Part shown: piece after piece, positions 16,455 through 24,449 of the stretch | Layout: the number at the start of each line of letters is the position of its first letter | How positions within the stretch are numbered: position 1 is the stretch's first letter | NCBI GenBank assembly: GCA_021775615.1 | Contig: JAJFHL010000233.1 | Coordinates: 1-50,248, forward strand | Length of the DNA stretch: 50,248 bases | Reading direction: 5' to 3' | Source: Hyphomicrobiales bacterium | GTDB lineage: Bacteria > Pseudomonadota > Alphaproteobacteria > Rhizobiales > JAJFHB01 | Position numbers and translations under genes: made by a program | Notes under the pieces: model-generated | Told to the model about the DNA's origin: nothing | What the model saw: only the letters and a program-made list of their open reading frames with translations | The model's database searches: none

Positions 16455-17299
16455 GGCCCGGCCTCCAGGACCGGTTGCGGCTCCAGGCCGGTGCGGCCCC
16501 AGAAAAGCTTCCGGACTTCCGGGCTGTTGGTGGAGCCGGGCTCCTCTGAATAACAAAGAACCGGAACCAGCCTGGGGCGCTTGCCGTGCACCTTGGTTAC
16601 CCGGTGGATCGTCTGCCTGCCGCCGAAGATCAGGAGTGTCCCCGCCGTGAACGGCAGTTCGACGACGCCGTCGCGGGCGCCGTCGAGGACCTTCGCCACA
16701 ATTGCCTTTTCGTCCGGCAGGCCGCGGATCTTGGGGACAAACTCAAATGCGCCGCCTTCCTCGGGGGGCTGCAGCATCAAGGTAACGGTGAATTCCGACT
16801 CATCGAAGTGCCAGCCATGCTCTCCGCCATCCCTGAAGACATTGATCGAACAGGCGCCCATCATGTCGGCGAAGCGATGCAGGACCGGCTTGCCGAGCAC
16901 TGCGGCGATAAAGTCCTTGAGCGGGTTCCATTTGTAGAGGCGCTTCAGCGCCGCGTCTTCGTGGATGAGATCGTAGGCAACCGACCCAACATAGGTTTCT
17001 TCGAGGCGGTGGCTGACGTCGTCATCGTCGGTGATGCCGTCGTCTTCGGCCAGATAGGCATTGTGAGCGCTTCTGCAGAAGTAGGCCTTGTCGAGCAATC
17101 CGCCGGCCTCGGAGGCAAGCACGGCAAGAGCGTCGGGGCGAATGAAGCCGTGCAGCATGCACAGACCTGTTGCGACATACTCGCGATGGCGTTTTTCCGT
17201 GAAGGCGGCGCCGTCCGCTGCTGCCAGATTGGCGATGGGATAGCGGTCCAGATCGACCATCGATGCCGCGTCTGCGAATGAAGTCTGCGATGCGCTCAT
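16451..17299 (-). CDS. BesD/HalD-like Fe(II)/2-oxoglutarate oxygenase, predicted hydroxylase
   Basis: A 282-residue protein with a double-stranded beta-helix oxygenase core. The facial triad is H164-x-D166 in GWHFDESEFTVTLML and His232 in GRQTIHRVTKV, followed by the 2-oxoglutarate Arg in KRPRLVPVL. This layout resembles the family that includes the amino-acid halogenases BesD and HalD. In those halogenases the Asp of HxD is replaced by Gly to make room for chloride; here Asp is present, so hydroxylation (or another oxidation) is predicted. Family membership is from remembered motif similarity and needs a search. The ATG at 17299 has an AGGG upstream; a TTG at 17308 is possible. It is the first gene of a coupled pair with the PhyH gene. 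Confidence 0.78.
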   Translation of the reverse strand: MSASQTSFADAASMVDLDRYPIANLAAADGAAFTEKRHREYVATGLCMLHGFIRPDALAVLASEAGGLLDKAYFCRSAHNAYLAEDDGITDDDDVSHRLEETYVGSVAYDLIHEDAALKRLYKWNPLKDFIAAVLGKPVLHRFADMMGACSINVFRDGGEHGWHFDESEFTVTLMLQPPEEGGAFEFVPKIRGLPDEKAIVAKVLDGARDGVVELPFTAGTLLIFGGRQTIHRVTKVHGKRPRLVPVLCYSEEPGSTNSPEVRKLFWGRTGLEPQPVLEAGP

Positions 17300-17472
17300 T
17301 TCGGGCAACCCTGTCTCAACCTTGTATCGCGGGACAGCTTACAACAGCCCGCAGCGATGAGAAGTCAAGAATGGCCGCCGACGGCGCCGGCGGCGCCGTT
17401 GTTGCCTGGCGACCGCCGTGTTGCGCGGTTGCCGCTTGTATTGCACAGTACCGGCAACAAAGGGAGGGGACG

Positions 17473-18513
17473 GTGCGAATATACATAGTGTTGGCGGCGG
17501 CCTTGATTCACTCTCTGTCCCTGTTTGCCGCAAAGCCGGTGTCGGCGCAGGAGATCGGGCCGTTCGTGTTTCACCCCGGGCTGCAGATCACCCGGGCCTA
17601 CACCAGCGTCTACGGGCCGGACGCGGAAGAGTTCAACAAGATCACAGGCGTCACCGAAGAGGCGGTCGAGATCGACTATTCCGACACCCGCGGCATCGCC
17701 GCCCGGCGCACCGTGCGCGCCGTCGACCGCGTGGGCGCGCAGATCTATGTGATCGGCTTTGCAGAAGAGATGCCGCAGGTGCTTCAGGGCACCACGTCAC
17801 TCGGCCTTTCGACGCGCACGCTGGAGGCGCTCCGCGACAATGGCGAAGCGGCCATCGCGCTGATCTACGACACCTCGCTCAAACCGATGAACGGTGTCCT
17901 CACCATGGTGCAGCGCAATGTGATCACCAGTGTTCTGGTCGAGCAAGAACAGGTCGAAATTCCGGTGATGCGGGTTGCCGGCGCCTTCAGGCGCGGCAAG
18001 CGCAGCGCCACGGGCGACTTCACGTTTCTGGACAACAAGCACCAACCGGTCCTGATCAGCTATGACATCAAATTCGACTTCGAGGACCAGCCCAGAACGG
18101 TGCGAACGGTCCGGGTGAGCGCCGGCTCATCACAGCGTGCCGCCATGGAACTGACGCTGAGAACCCTCAGGCGTCTCGATCTCTACGGCATCCATTTCGA
18201 CTTCGACAAGGCGACGCTGCACCGCCAGACCGCGGCACTGGTGCGCGACATCGGCGAGATGCTGCAAGCCAACCCGGCCTGGGCCCTCTCGATCGAGGGA
18301 CACACGGATTCGATCGGCGATGCCGGTTACAACCAATCCCTGTCGGAGAAGCGGGCCGCGGCGGTTGTCACCGCCCTGGTCGAACGGCATGGAGTTGATC
18401 CGCAGCGCCTGCAGTCGTTCGGGCGTGGCGAGTCGACGCCCAAGTCGACCAACGACACCCTTCAGGGCCGGGCCATCAACCGCCGGGTCGAACTGATCCG
18501 CACCGACCGGTGA
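17473..18513 (+). CDS. OmpA-family outer-membrane/peptidoglycan-binding protein
   Basis: A 346-residue exported protein. It begins with GTG at 17473 after a strong agggagggga ribosome binding site, has a signal peptide (VLAAALIHSLSLFAAKPVSA, cleaved about residue 23), then an unfamiliar 200-residue N-terminal domain without obvious beta-barrel repeats. The C-terminal 110 residues are an OmpA/MotB domain: HFDFDKATL, IEGHTDSIGDAGYNQSLSEK, RLQSFGRGE, and RAINRRVELI, with the residues that bind meso-diaminopimelate in peptidoglycan. It is expected to sit in the periplasm or outer membrane and anchor to the cell wall. A FIST-domain gene follows 59 bases later. Confidence 0.9.
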   Translation: MRIYIVLAAALIHSLSLFAAKPVSAQEIGPFVFHPGLQITRAYTSVYGPDAEEFNKITGVTEEAVEIDYSDTRGIAARRTVRAVDRVGAQIYVIGFAEEMPQVLQGTTSLGLSTRTLEALRDNGEAAIALIYDTSLKPMNGVLTMVQRNVITSVLVEQEQVEIPVMRVAGAFRRGKRSATGDFTFLDNKHQPVLISYDIKFDFEDQPRTVRTVRVSAGSSQRAAMELTLRTLRRLDLYGIHFDFDKATLHRQTAALVRDIGEMLQANPAWALSIEGHTDSIGDAGYNQSLSEKRAAAVVTALVERHGVDPQRLQSFGRGESTPKSTNDTLQGRAINRRVELIRTDR

Positions 18514-18572
18514 CGGTCCCGCAATTCGGAAGCGGTGCGGCGCCGGGCCGGTTAACATGATAATCGAGCAAG

Positions 18573-19673
18573 ATGACTGACTTTGCCTACGCCCATGCCA
18601 GTGACGCCAACCTGCGGTCGCTCGCCGAGAACTGCGCGGTGCAGCTGAGCCATGCGCGTGGGCACACCATCGGGTTCGTCTATGTGACCAACCCGCTCGC
18701 CGGGGCGCTTGGCGAAATTGTCGAAATTCTGAAAGAACGTACCGGTGTCGGGATGTGGTTCGGCACCGTCGGGATCGGTGTCTGCGCCTCGGGCGCGGAG
18801 CATTTCGGCGTGCCGGCCATCGCCGCACTGACCGGCCGTTTTCAGGAGGACGCCTACCGTGTCGTCGGGTCGCTCAGCGCGCCCGAAGACGCCGGAGCGG
18901 AACTGACGCAGGGTTTCGCGGGCACTTTCGGTGTGGTCCATGGCGATCCGCGCAACCCGCGCACGCCGGAAATCGTTGCTGAACTTGCGCACCGTGGCGG
19001 CGCTTATCTCGTCGGCGGCCTGTCGGCGGCACAGACAGAGTTTCCGCAGGCCGCCGGGGGCATTGTGGAGGGCGGCGTGTCCGGTGTGCTGCTCGGAGGC
19101 AGGCTTCGGGTGGCGATGGGCCTCACCCAGGGCTGCTCGCCGATCGGGCCGACACACACGGTAACGCGCGGCGAAGGGCATGTGGTGGCGACCCTCGACG
19201 GCCGGCCGGCGTTCGATGTGCTGTGCGAAGACCTCGGCGTCGCCGACGGTGTCGATCCCAGCCCCTGGCTTGGCAACATTCATGTCGCGCTGCCGGTCGC
19301 CGGATCCGACGATAGCGATTATCTGGTGCGCAATCTCGTCGGTATCGAACCTTCCAACAGTTTCGTGGTGATCGCCGGCGAGGTTGCCGATGGCGACCGG
19401 ATGTTGTTCGTTCGGCGCGATGCGGAGAGTGCCGAGAAGGATCTTCGCCGGATGCTCGATGCCCTCAAGGAAGGCCTCCCCGGAGCGCCAAAGGCCGGGC
19501 TCTACTATTCGTGCGTCGCCCGCGGGCCCAACCTGTTCGCCACGCCGGGTCACGAGATGAAAGCGATTGAAGACGCCTTCGGCGACGTTCCCATGGCGGG
19601 ATTCTTCGGCAATGGTGAAATTTCCAATGACCGCGTCTACGCCTACACTGGCGTCCTTGCCCTGTTTCTGTAG
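18573..19673 (+). CDS. FIST N/C domain sensory protein
   Basis: A 366-residue soluble protein matching the FIST signal-transduction family: an N-terminal FIST_N half (to about 210, with GTVGIGVCASGAEHFG and GGLSAAQTEF) and a C-terminal FIST_C half (GIEPSNSFVVIAGEV, LYYSCVARGPNLF, MAGFFGNGEISN). FIST domains are thought to bind small ligands such as amino acids. Here the protein carries no kinase, cyclase or methyl-acceptor output domain, so it may hand its signal to a partner protein. It follows the OmpA-like gene and is 32 bases ahead of a nitronate monooxygenase gene on the same strand. Confidence 0.9.
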   Translation: MTDFAYAHASDANLRSLAENCAVQLSHARGHTIGFVYVTNPLAGALGEIVEILKERTGVGMWFGTVGIGVCASGAEHFGVPAIAALTGRFQEDAYRVVGSLSAPEDAGAELTQGFAGTFGVVHGDPRNPRTPEIVAELAHRGGAYLVGGLSAAQTEFPQAAGGIVEGGVSGVLLGGRLRVAMGLTQGCSPIGPTHTVTRGEGHVVATLDGRPAFDVLCEDLGVADGVDPSPWLGNIHVALPVAGSDDSDYLVRNLVGIEPSNSFVVIAGEVADGDRMLFVRRDAESAEKDLRRMLDALKEGLPGAPKAGLYYSCVARGPNLFATPGHEMKAIEDAFGDVPMAGFFGNGEISNDRVYAYTGVLALFL

Positions 19674-19705
19674 ATTGTCGCCATGAGGTACTCAGAGAGG
19701 CGTTT

Positions 19706-20680
19706 ATGAAAACACGCATTACGGAGCTGTTCGGCATCGAGCACCCGATCATTCAGGGCGGCATGCATTTTGTCGGCTTTGCCGAACTTGCCGCGGCGGT
19801 GTCCAACGCGGGCGGGCTTGGCATCATCACCGGGCTGACCCAGCAGACGCCGGACAACCTGGCCAAGGAGATCGCCCGGTGCCGCGAGATGACCGACAAG
19901 CCGTTTGGCGTCAATCTCACGTTCCTGCCGTCGTTTGCCGCCCCGCCCTATCCTGAATATATCGATGCCATCATCGACGGCGGCATCAAGGCGGTGGAAA
20001 CGGCCGGCCGCAACCCGCAGGAGCATCTGCCGCGGCTCAAGGAAGCGGGCGTCAAGATCATTCACAAATGCACTTCGGTGCGCCATTCGCTCAAAGCGCA
20101 GGCGATCGGCTGCGATGCGGTGAGCGTCGACGGGTTCGAATGCGGCGGGCATCCAGGCGAAGACGACATTCCGAACATGATCCTGCTGCCGCGCGCGGCG
20201 GACGAACTCGAGATCCCTTTCGTTGCCTCCGGCGGTATGGCAGATGCGCGCAGTCTCGTGGCCTCGCTCGCCATGGGGGCGGACGGCATGAACATGGGCA
20301 CCCGCTTCATCGCCACCAAGGAAGCCCCGGTGCACGACAACGTGAAACGCGCCATCGTGGCGGCGTCGGAACTCGATACCCGCCTCATCATGCGGGGGTT
20401 GCGCAACACCGAACGGGTGTTGAACAACAGTGCGGTCGAACGGGTTGGGGACATTGAGCGGGCCAAGGGCGCGGACATCCAGATCGAGGACATCGTGGAT
20501 CTCGTCGCCGGGGTTTATCCCAAGGTGATGCTTGAAGGCGAAATGGATGCGGGCGCCTGGAGCTGCGGCATGGTGGCGGGCCTGATCGACGACATCCCGA
20601 CCTGCAAGGAACTCATCGACCGCATTATGGGCGAGGCCGACGCGATCGTGCGGCGGAGACTCGAGGGCATGCTGGCGTAA
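19706..20680 (+). CDS. Nitronate monooxygenase family flavoprotein
   Basis: A 324-residue FMN-dependent TIM-barrel enzyme of the nitronate monooxygenase (2-nitropropane dioxygenase) family. It oxidises alkyl nitronates, such as the toxin propionate-3-nitronate, to carbonyls and nitrite; some relatives are enoyl-ACP reductases. Visible elements are HPIIQGGM at the N-terminus, SNAGGLGIITG, the DGFECGGHPGED segment, VASGGMADARSL for the phosphate-binding region, and MGADGMNMGTRFIAT. A tail of about 60 residues ends in short helices. It is the last plus-strand gene of an OmpA-FIST-NMO run and is followed by a very long inverted repeat. Confidence 0.93.
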   Translation: MKTRITELFGIEHPIIQGGMHFVGFAELAAAVSNAGGLGIITGLTQQTPDNLAKEIARCREMTDKPFGVNLTFLPSFAAPPYPEYIDAIIDGGIKAVETAGRNPQEHLPRLKEAGVKIIHKCTSVRHSLKAQAIGCDAVSVDGFECGGHPGEDDIPNMILLPRAADELEIPFVASGGMADARSLVASLAMGADGMNMGTRFIATKEAPVHDNVKRAIVAASELDTRLIMRGLRNTERVLNNSAVERVGDIERAKGADIQIEDIVDLVAGVYPKVMLEGEMDAGAWSCGMVAGLIDDIPTCKELIDRIMGEADAIVRRRLEGMLA

Positions 20681-20705
20681 CGCGTGTTGTGCTTTATGTG
20701 ATCCG

Positions 20706-20783
20706 GCACCAGCCCGCACCCCCTGCCCAACCACCCGACAACGGTACCCTAGGGGTGGTTGGGCAGGGGGTGCGGGCTGGTGC
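20706..20783. repeat. Perfect inverted repeat, 31-bp arms, 16-base loop
   Basis: Bases 20706-20736 are the exact reverse complement of 20753-20783; the 16 bases between are gacaacggtaccctag. The arms are very GC-rich (core AGCCCGCACCCCCTGCCCAA). The element lies between the convergent nitronate monooxygenase and EamA genes, where it could act as a strong bidirectional transcription block. It lacks the T-run of a classic terminator, and its arms are far longer and more perfect than a terminator needs, so a dispersed palindromic repeat is an alternative. Confidence 0.9.
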
Positions 20784-20815
20784 AGATTGAACGCAACAAG
20801 CTCTAACGCTCAAGT

Positions 20816-21673
20816 TCACGACACTGGCGGAGTGCTTGGAGGTGGCGCTTCCGCTACCTTCGCTTCGCGCAGGGCGATATAGACGCCGGACCCGGTGATC
20901 AGGGCGATGCCGATCCACACGGTGGCCTCGGGCAGGGTGGCGAACACCAGGTAGCCCACGATAATGGCGAAGACGATGTGGGTGTACTGATAGGGTGCGA
21001 TCACGAAGGCCGGCGCGAACAGAAACGCCGTGACGATGAGGCTCTGACCGGTGACCGAGAAGGCGAGAAAGGCCGCGAAGTCGCCGGCGTGGCCGGCCAG
21101 CGGGTCAACCCAGACAAACGGCATGACCGGGGCCAGGACGACGACCCCGAAAAGGGCGTTCTGGGCGATGGTGGCGAGCGGGGGATGGAGCCCGGCAAGA
21201 CGCCGGTTGCCGATGTAGAACAGGGCCATCAGAACGCCCGAGCCGAGCGCGATCAGATAGCCCTCCGAGCGGCCGCCGAAGCCGGGTTTGAGAATGATCA
21301 GGACCCCGGCAAAGCCAATCAGAACCGCGATGACACGGCGCAGACCGATGCGTTCTTTGATCATGAAAGGCGAGAGCAGGGCCACAACGGCAGGCGCCAC
21401 CGAGGCAACGGCGGTGGCGTCGGCCAGGGGTATGAAGTAGAGCGACCAGTAAAGTCCGCCGATGCCTGCGAAGCAGGTGATGCCGCGCAGCGTCTGCCAC
21501 CCGATCGGTGTCGGCCGCAGGGCCAGCCAGCCGTGTTTCACCATGGTTGCTGCGGCCATGATCGCAAACACCGCGGTCTGCTGCATCCAGATGATCTGGG
21601 CCGGCGAGACATCCTGCACGATGATCTTGGCGAAGGTGTCCTTGACCACGAACAGGGCCATCGCCGCGGTCAT
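20816..21673 (-). CDS. EamA/DMT-family transporter
   Basis: An inner-membrane protein of about 285 residues with roughly ten hydrophobic helices and two EamA repeats, as in drug/metabolite exporters of the RhaT/YdcZ type. Examples are MALFVVKDTFAKIIV in the first helix, ATAVASVAPAVVALLSPFMIKERIG at the end of the first repeat, and APYQYTHIVFAIIVGYLVF in the second. The start is uncertain: ATG 21673 cuts close to the first helix, and the frame stays open 5' into the upstream cupin gene, where an earlier or non-ATG start is possible. It is last in a minus-strand run after the double cupin gene. Substrate unknown, perhaps a metabolite of that run. Confidence 0.87.
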   Translation of the reverse strand: MTAAMALFVVKDTFAKIIVQDVSPAQIIWMQQTAVFAIMAAATMVKHGWLALRPTPIGWQTLRGITCFAGIGGLYWSLYFIPLADATAVASVAPAVVALLSPFMIKERIGLRRVIAVLIGFAGVLIILKPGFGGRSEGYLIALGSGVLMALFYIGNRRLAGLHPPLATIAQNALFGVVVLAPVMPFVWVDPLAGHAGDFAAFLAFSVTGQSLIVTAFLFAPAFVIAPYQYTHIVFAIIVGYLVFATLPEATVWIGIALITGSGVYIALREAKVAEAPPPSTPPVS

Positions 21674-21737
21674 CAATGCGATGCCGGCAAGCGGCGTATT
21701 CCGGGTCGTGGCGGCGGCGGCGCCCGCCCGGCTGCCG

Positions 21738-22532
21738 CTACTCAGCGGCTTCGACCGAACCTGCCGCAGCGGCCCTTGGAAGAAAGGCGCAGTAGATCTT
21801 GCGCACCTTTTCAGTGCTCTTCCAGCCGTAAGGCGCGCCGATCGGAACGAAGGCGGCATCGCCGGTCTTGAACTCGAAGGCTTCGGCGTCGCCCTTCAGC
21901 GTCATGGAGCCTTCAACCAGGAACATCAGCTCGCATCGGTTGATCGGCGCGGTGTGACGCTCGAACGGTTCCGCCTCCCAGACACCGGCCACCATCTGCC
22001 CCGTCGGGTCGGTGAAATAGGCGTGCGCGGTCATCGCCGGAATGTCGGTCATGTAGTCGGCAGGATCGCCGGCATCGTAGGGCGCCATGCCGCCCGCCGG
22101 ACCGGCCGGCTCGGGTTTGATCACCCGCAGGGCCTGCGGGTCCTCGGCCATTTCGCCGGAGGGGTCGTCGAAGATGACGAAGAACTTGCGGATGTATCCG
22201 GTCTGCTTCCATGAGCACGGGGTGCCCTTGGGGATGATGAAGCTTTCACCGGCCGTGATGACATCTTCCGAACCGTCTTCGTAAACCATCGAGACGGAGC
22301 CCTCGAGCACATACATGAACTCGTTGACCGGGTAGGGTTCGAACTTTGTGGTCATTGCCGTGCAGTCCCACACGCCCACCTCGAGTCCGCGCTCCTTGTC
22401 CACATAGTACAGGTGGCCGCGCTGCACCGGAGTGCCCTCGATCAGGTCGTCCGGGCTGATCGCTTCCCAGGTTTCGAGCCCGGTGCCTTCCGGTCCCATC
22501 GGCTCCAACTTCATGGTTCTCGGCTCGGTCAT
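21738..22532 (-). CDS. Double-cupin protein, (S)-ureidoglycine aminohydrolase-like
   Basis: A 264-residue protein with two cupin domains, about residues 40-125 and 170-250. Each shows the paired cupin motifs: NEFMYVLEGSVSMVYEDGSE with GESFIIPKGTPCSW, and RCELMFLVEGSMTLKGDAEAF (read as two motifs) with GDAAFVPIGAPYGW. The cupin_3 character of both halves recalls (S)-ureidoglycine aminohydrolase, a manganese enzyme of allantoin breakdown, but metal-ligand His are sparse, so the function is uncertain. It lies between a zinc-ribbon membrane protein and an EamA exporter, downstream of an FAD amino-acid dehydrogenase. The start at 22532 may instead be 22514. Confidence 0.82.
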   Translation of the reverse strand: MTEPRTMKLEPMGPEGTGLETWEAISPDDLIEGTPVQRGHLYYVDKERGLEVGVWDCTAMTTKFEPYPVNEFMYVLEGSVSMVYEDGSEDVITAGESFIIPKGTPCSWKQTGYIRKFFVIFDDPSGEMAEDPQALRVIKPEPAGPAGGMAPYDAGDPADYMTDIPAMTAHAYFTDPTGQMVAGVWEAEPFERHTAPINRCELMFLVEGSMTLKGDAEAFEFKTGDAAFVPIGAPYGWKSTEKVRKIYCAFLPRAAAAGSVEAAE

Positions 22533-22608
22533 TGTGCTGTCTCCTCAAGATCACCCGCTTGCTGATTGGCATTCTTCCACCAGTGCGGCGGTGTGGCCAT
22601 GGAAAATT

Positions 22609-23061
22609 TCACGTGCCCGCGGTTTTGCGCCGGTCGACCCGGAACTCAATCTGAAACGGGGTGCCGGCGTCGTGTGCGGTCTTGATCAGCTCGCGCCCTT
22701 TCTCCGCATTTTCCGCATCGAGCGCCGATGCGAGGTCGTCATATGTGGTTTCATCCATGGCGATACCGGTGTGGTGCACAACTTCGCTGTTGGCACGGCC
22801 GCGGCGGGATTCCTCATATGTGGCGGCGGCCGTGAACCCGCAGGATGTACACCGCGCCGCCTGAAGCGCCGCCTCGTCCCAGGCGTCATCGTCGATCTTC
22901 ATCTGATGCGTGATCTCGAGCGCCAGCTGATCGCACCGCGGGCAGACCAGGCCGCGGGTGACCGGCGACACTTTTGACCAGCCATAGGTTCGAAACACCA
23001 CGATCGCGATGACGACCGCGGCGACCACGAGATAGGGCAGCAGATTTTGAACGGTATCCAT
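22609..23061 (-). CDS. Membrane-anchored zinc-ribbon protein of unknown function
   Basis: A 150-residue protein with one N-terminal transmembrane segment (LLPYLVVAAVVIAIVVF, residues 7-23) and a cytosolic zinc ribbon formed by C40-x2-C43 (CPRC) and C71-x2-C74 (CTSC). The rest is acidic and helical (DDLASALDAENAEKGRELI). I recognise no family. It starts 16 bases after the stop of the FAD dehydrogenase gene, so it is probably cotranscribed with it and with the following cupin and EamA genes. Confidence 0.75.
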   Translation of the reverse strand: MDTVQNLLPYLVVAAVVIAIVVFRTYGWSKVSPVTRGLVCPRCDQLALEITHQMKIDDDAWDEAALQAARCTSCGFTAAATYEESRRGRANSEVVHHTGIAMDETTYDDLASALDAENAEKGRELIKTAHDAGTPFQIEFRVDRRKTAGT

Positions 23062-23077
23062 CGGCCGTGCGTAACGG

Positions 23078-24355
23078 TCAGAACCGGTCTGGCGAAAACG
23101 GCGTCAGGTCGACCAGCGGCTGCTCCCCGTCGGCGATCTGTGCCACCAGCCTGCCGGTGATGCCGCCCAGCGTCATGCCGACATGCTGATGGCCAAAGGC
23201 CAGAATGATCTCAGGCGTGCGGGACGAGCGGCCGATGACAGGCAGGGAATCCGGCATGGTCGGGCGGTGGCCGACCCATGTGCTCTCGGGCGTTTCTGGG
23301 AGATCGGGCAGCAGCTTGCGGGCGTGCCGGGTGATGTGGTCGATATTGCCCTGGCGTTTGGCGTCGGACAGACCGCCGAGCTCCACCGTGCCGGCGGCCC
23401 GCAGTCCATGGCTCATGGGAGTGAGATAGAACGCCCCCGGCGACCAGCCGACCGGGCGGTTCAGCATGGTCTCAAATCCCGGGTAGACGACATGGAAGCC
23501 GCGCTCGGTCTCGAGCGGCAGAGGCTCGACAAGCGTGCCGAAGAGCCGCTTCGAGAACGCGCCGGCGGCGAGCACCAACTGCTTGCAGCGGACCGGCGCG
23601 CCGGACGTCGTCAGCTCCAGTGTACCGTCCGGCAGCTTGGTGATGGCGGCCACTTCGGCTTCAATGACCGTACCGCCGTTCGATGCGAAATGGCCGGCGA
23701 TTGTTTCCACGGCGCCCGACGGGCTGACATACTGATGGCCGTCCGGGTAAAACGCCCCCTTGGCGTAGACTTTGGCGAGATTGGGCTCGAGCTGACCGAT
23801 CTCTTCCGGTTCCAGAATGTCCACGTTGACGCCGTGCTTGCGGCGCAGGGCCATCTCGTCCTGCGCCTTGGCGAAACTCGCCTCCGATTCATAGAGATAG
23901 AGACAGCCGCGTGAGTGGATCAACTTGTCTGCACCGCTTGCCCTGAACAGGGGAAAGGCGCCGTCTTCGGCATGTTCCATCAGCGACGCCAACGCCGCCG
24001 AGATGGCCTCGACGCGGGCCGGTGCGCAGTTGCGCAGGAACTGGACGAGCCAAGGCATCATACGCGGAACATGGGCCCAGTTGATGCGCAACGGGCTTTC
24101 GCGTGAAAACAAGAGGCCGGGCAGGCGGCGCGGCAGTGTGGGGCTGTTGATCGGCACATTGCCGTAAGTTGCAAGGACGCCGGCATTGCCGAAAGACGTT
24201 CCCATGCCGGGCCCGGTGCGGTCGATCAGCGCCACCTTGTGGCCGGAACGCTGCAGCCATGCGGCCGAACTGGTGCCCACCATGCCGGCACCGATGACGG
24301 CGATGTCGAATTGTCTGTCCACGGGATCTGTGAGCCTCTCTTTCGCGAGACGCAT
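23078..24355 (-). CDS. FAD-dependent oxidoreductase, D-amino-acid dehydrogenase (DadA)-like
   Basis: A 425-residue flavoprotein of the DAO/DadA superfamily. It begins with an FAD-binding Rossmann motif, FDIAVIGAGMVGTSSAAWL (from about 17), and has the family's TSFGNAGVLA, a long substrate domain, and the C-terminal GHRPTMPDSLPVIG and GHQHVGMTLGGITGRLVA that contact FAD. DadA-type enzymes oxidise D-amino acids to oxo acids plus ammonia, passing electrons to quinones; other relatives oxidise sarcosine, glycine or N-methyl amino acids. The start at 24355 begins the natural N-terminus; the frame is open further upstream, antisense to the NTF2-like gene region. It heads a four-gene minus-strand run and is divergent from 24450. 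Confidence 0.9.
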   Translation of the reverse strand: MRLAKERLTDPVDRQFDIAVIGAGMVGTSSAAWLQRSGHKVALIDRTGPGMGTSFGNAGVLATYGNVPINSPTLPRRLPGLLFSRESPLRINWAHVPRMMPWLVQFLRNCAPARVEAISAALASLMEHAEDGAFPLFRASGADKLIHSRGCLYLYESEASFAKAQDEMALRRKHGVNVDILEPEEIGQLEPNLAKVYAKGAFYPDGHQYVSPSGAVETIAGHFASNGGTVIEAEVAAITKLPDGTLELTTSGAPVRCKQLVLAAGAFSKRLFGTLVEPLPLETERGFHVVYPGFETMLNRPVGWSPGAFYLTPMSHGLRAAGTVELGGLSDAKRQGNIDHITRHARKLLPDLPETPESTWVGHRPTMPDSLPVIGRSSRTPEIILAFGHQHVGMTLGGITGRLVAQIADGEQPLVDLTPFSPDRF

Positions 24356-24449
24356 TTGGCTCCTTGTTGGCGCTGCCGTCAAACATCGATTGTGGTGGCG
24401 GCGGGACTTTTGTTCTAGTTTTGCATCTTCGAAACGGGAGCGGGCCCAG

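Noticed and set aside
16451-17299. Annotation of the BesD/HalD-like protein as a halogenase
   Set aside because: Radical halogenases of this family replace the Asp of HxD with Gly; here the motif is HFD (Asp166 present), so chloride cannot take the usual iron site.
20706-20783. The long inverted repeat as the ends of an insertion sequence
   Set aside because: The arms are separated by 16 bases only, no transposase fragment or target duplication is visible, so it is not an intact or decayed insertion sequence that I can support.
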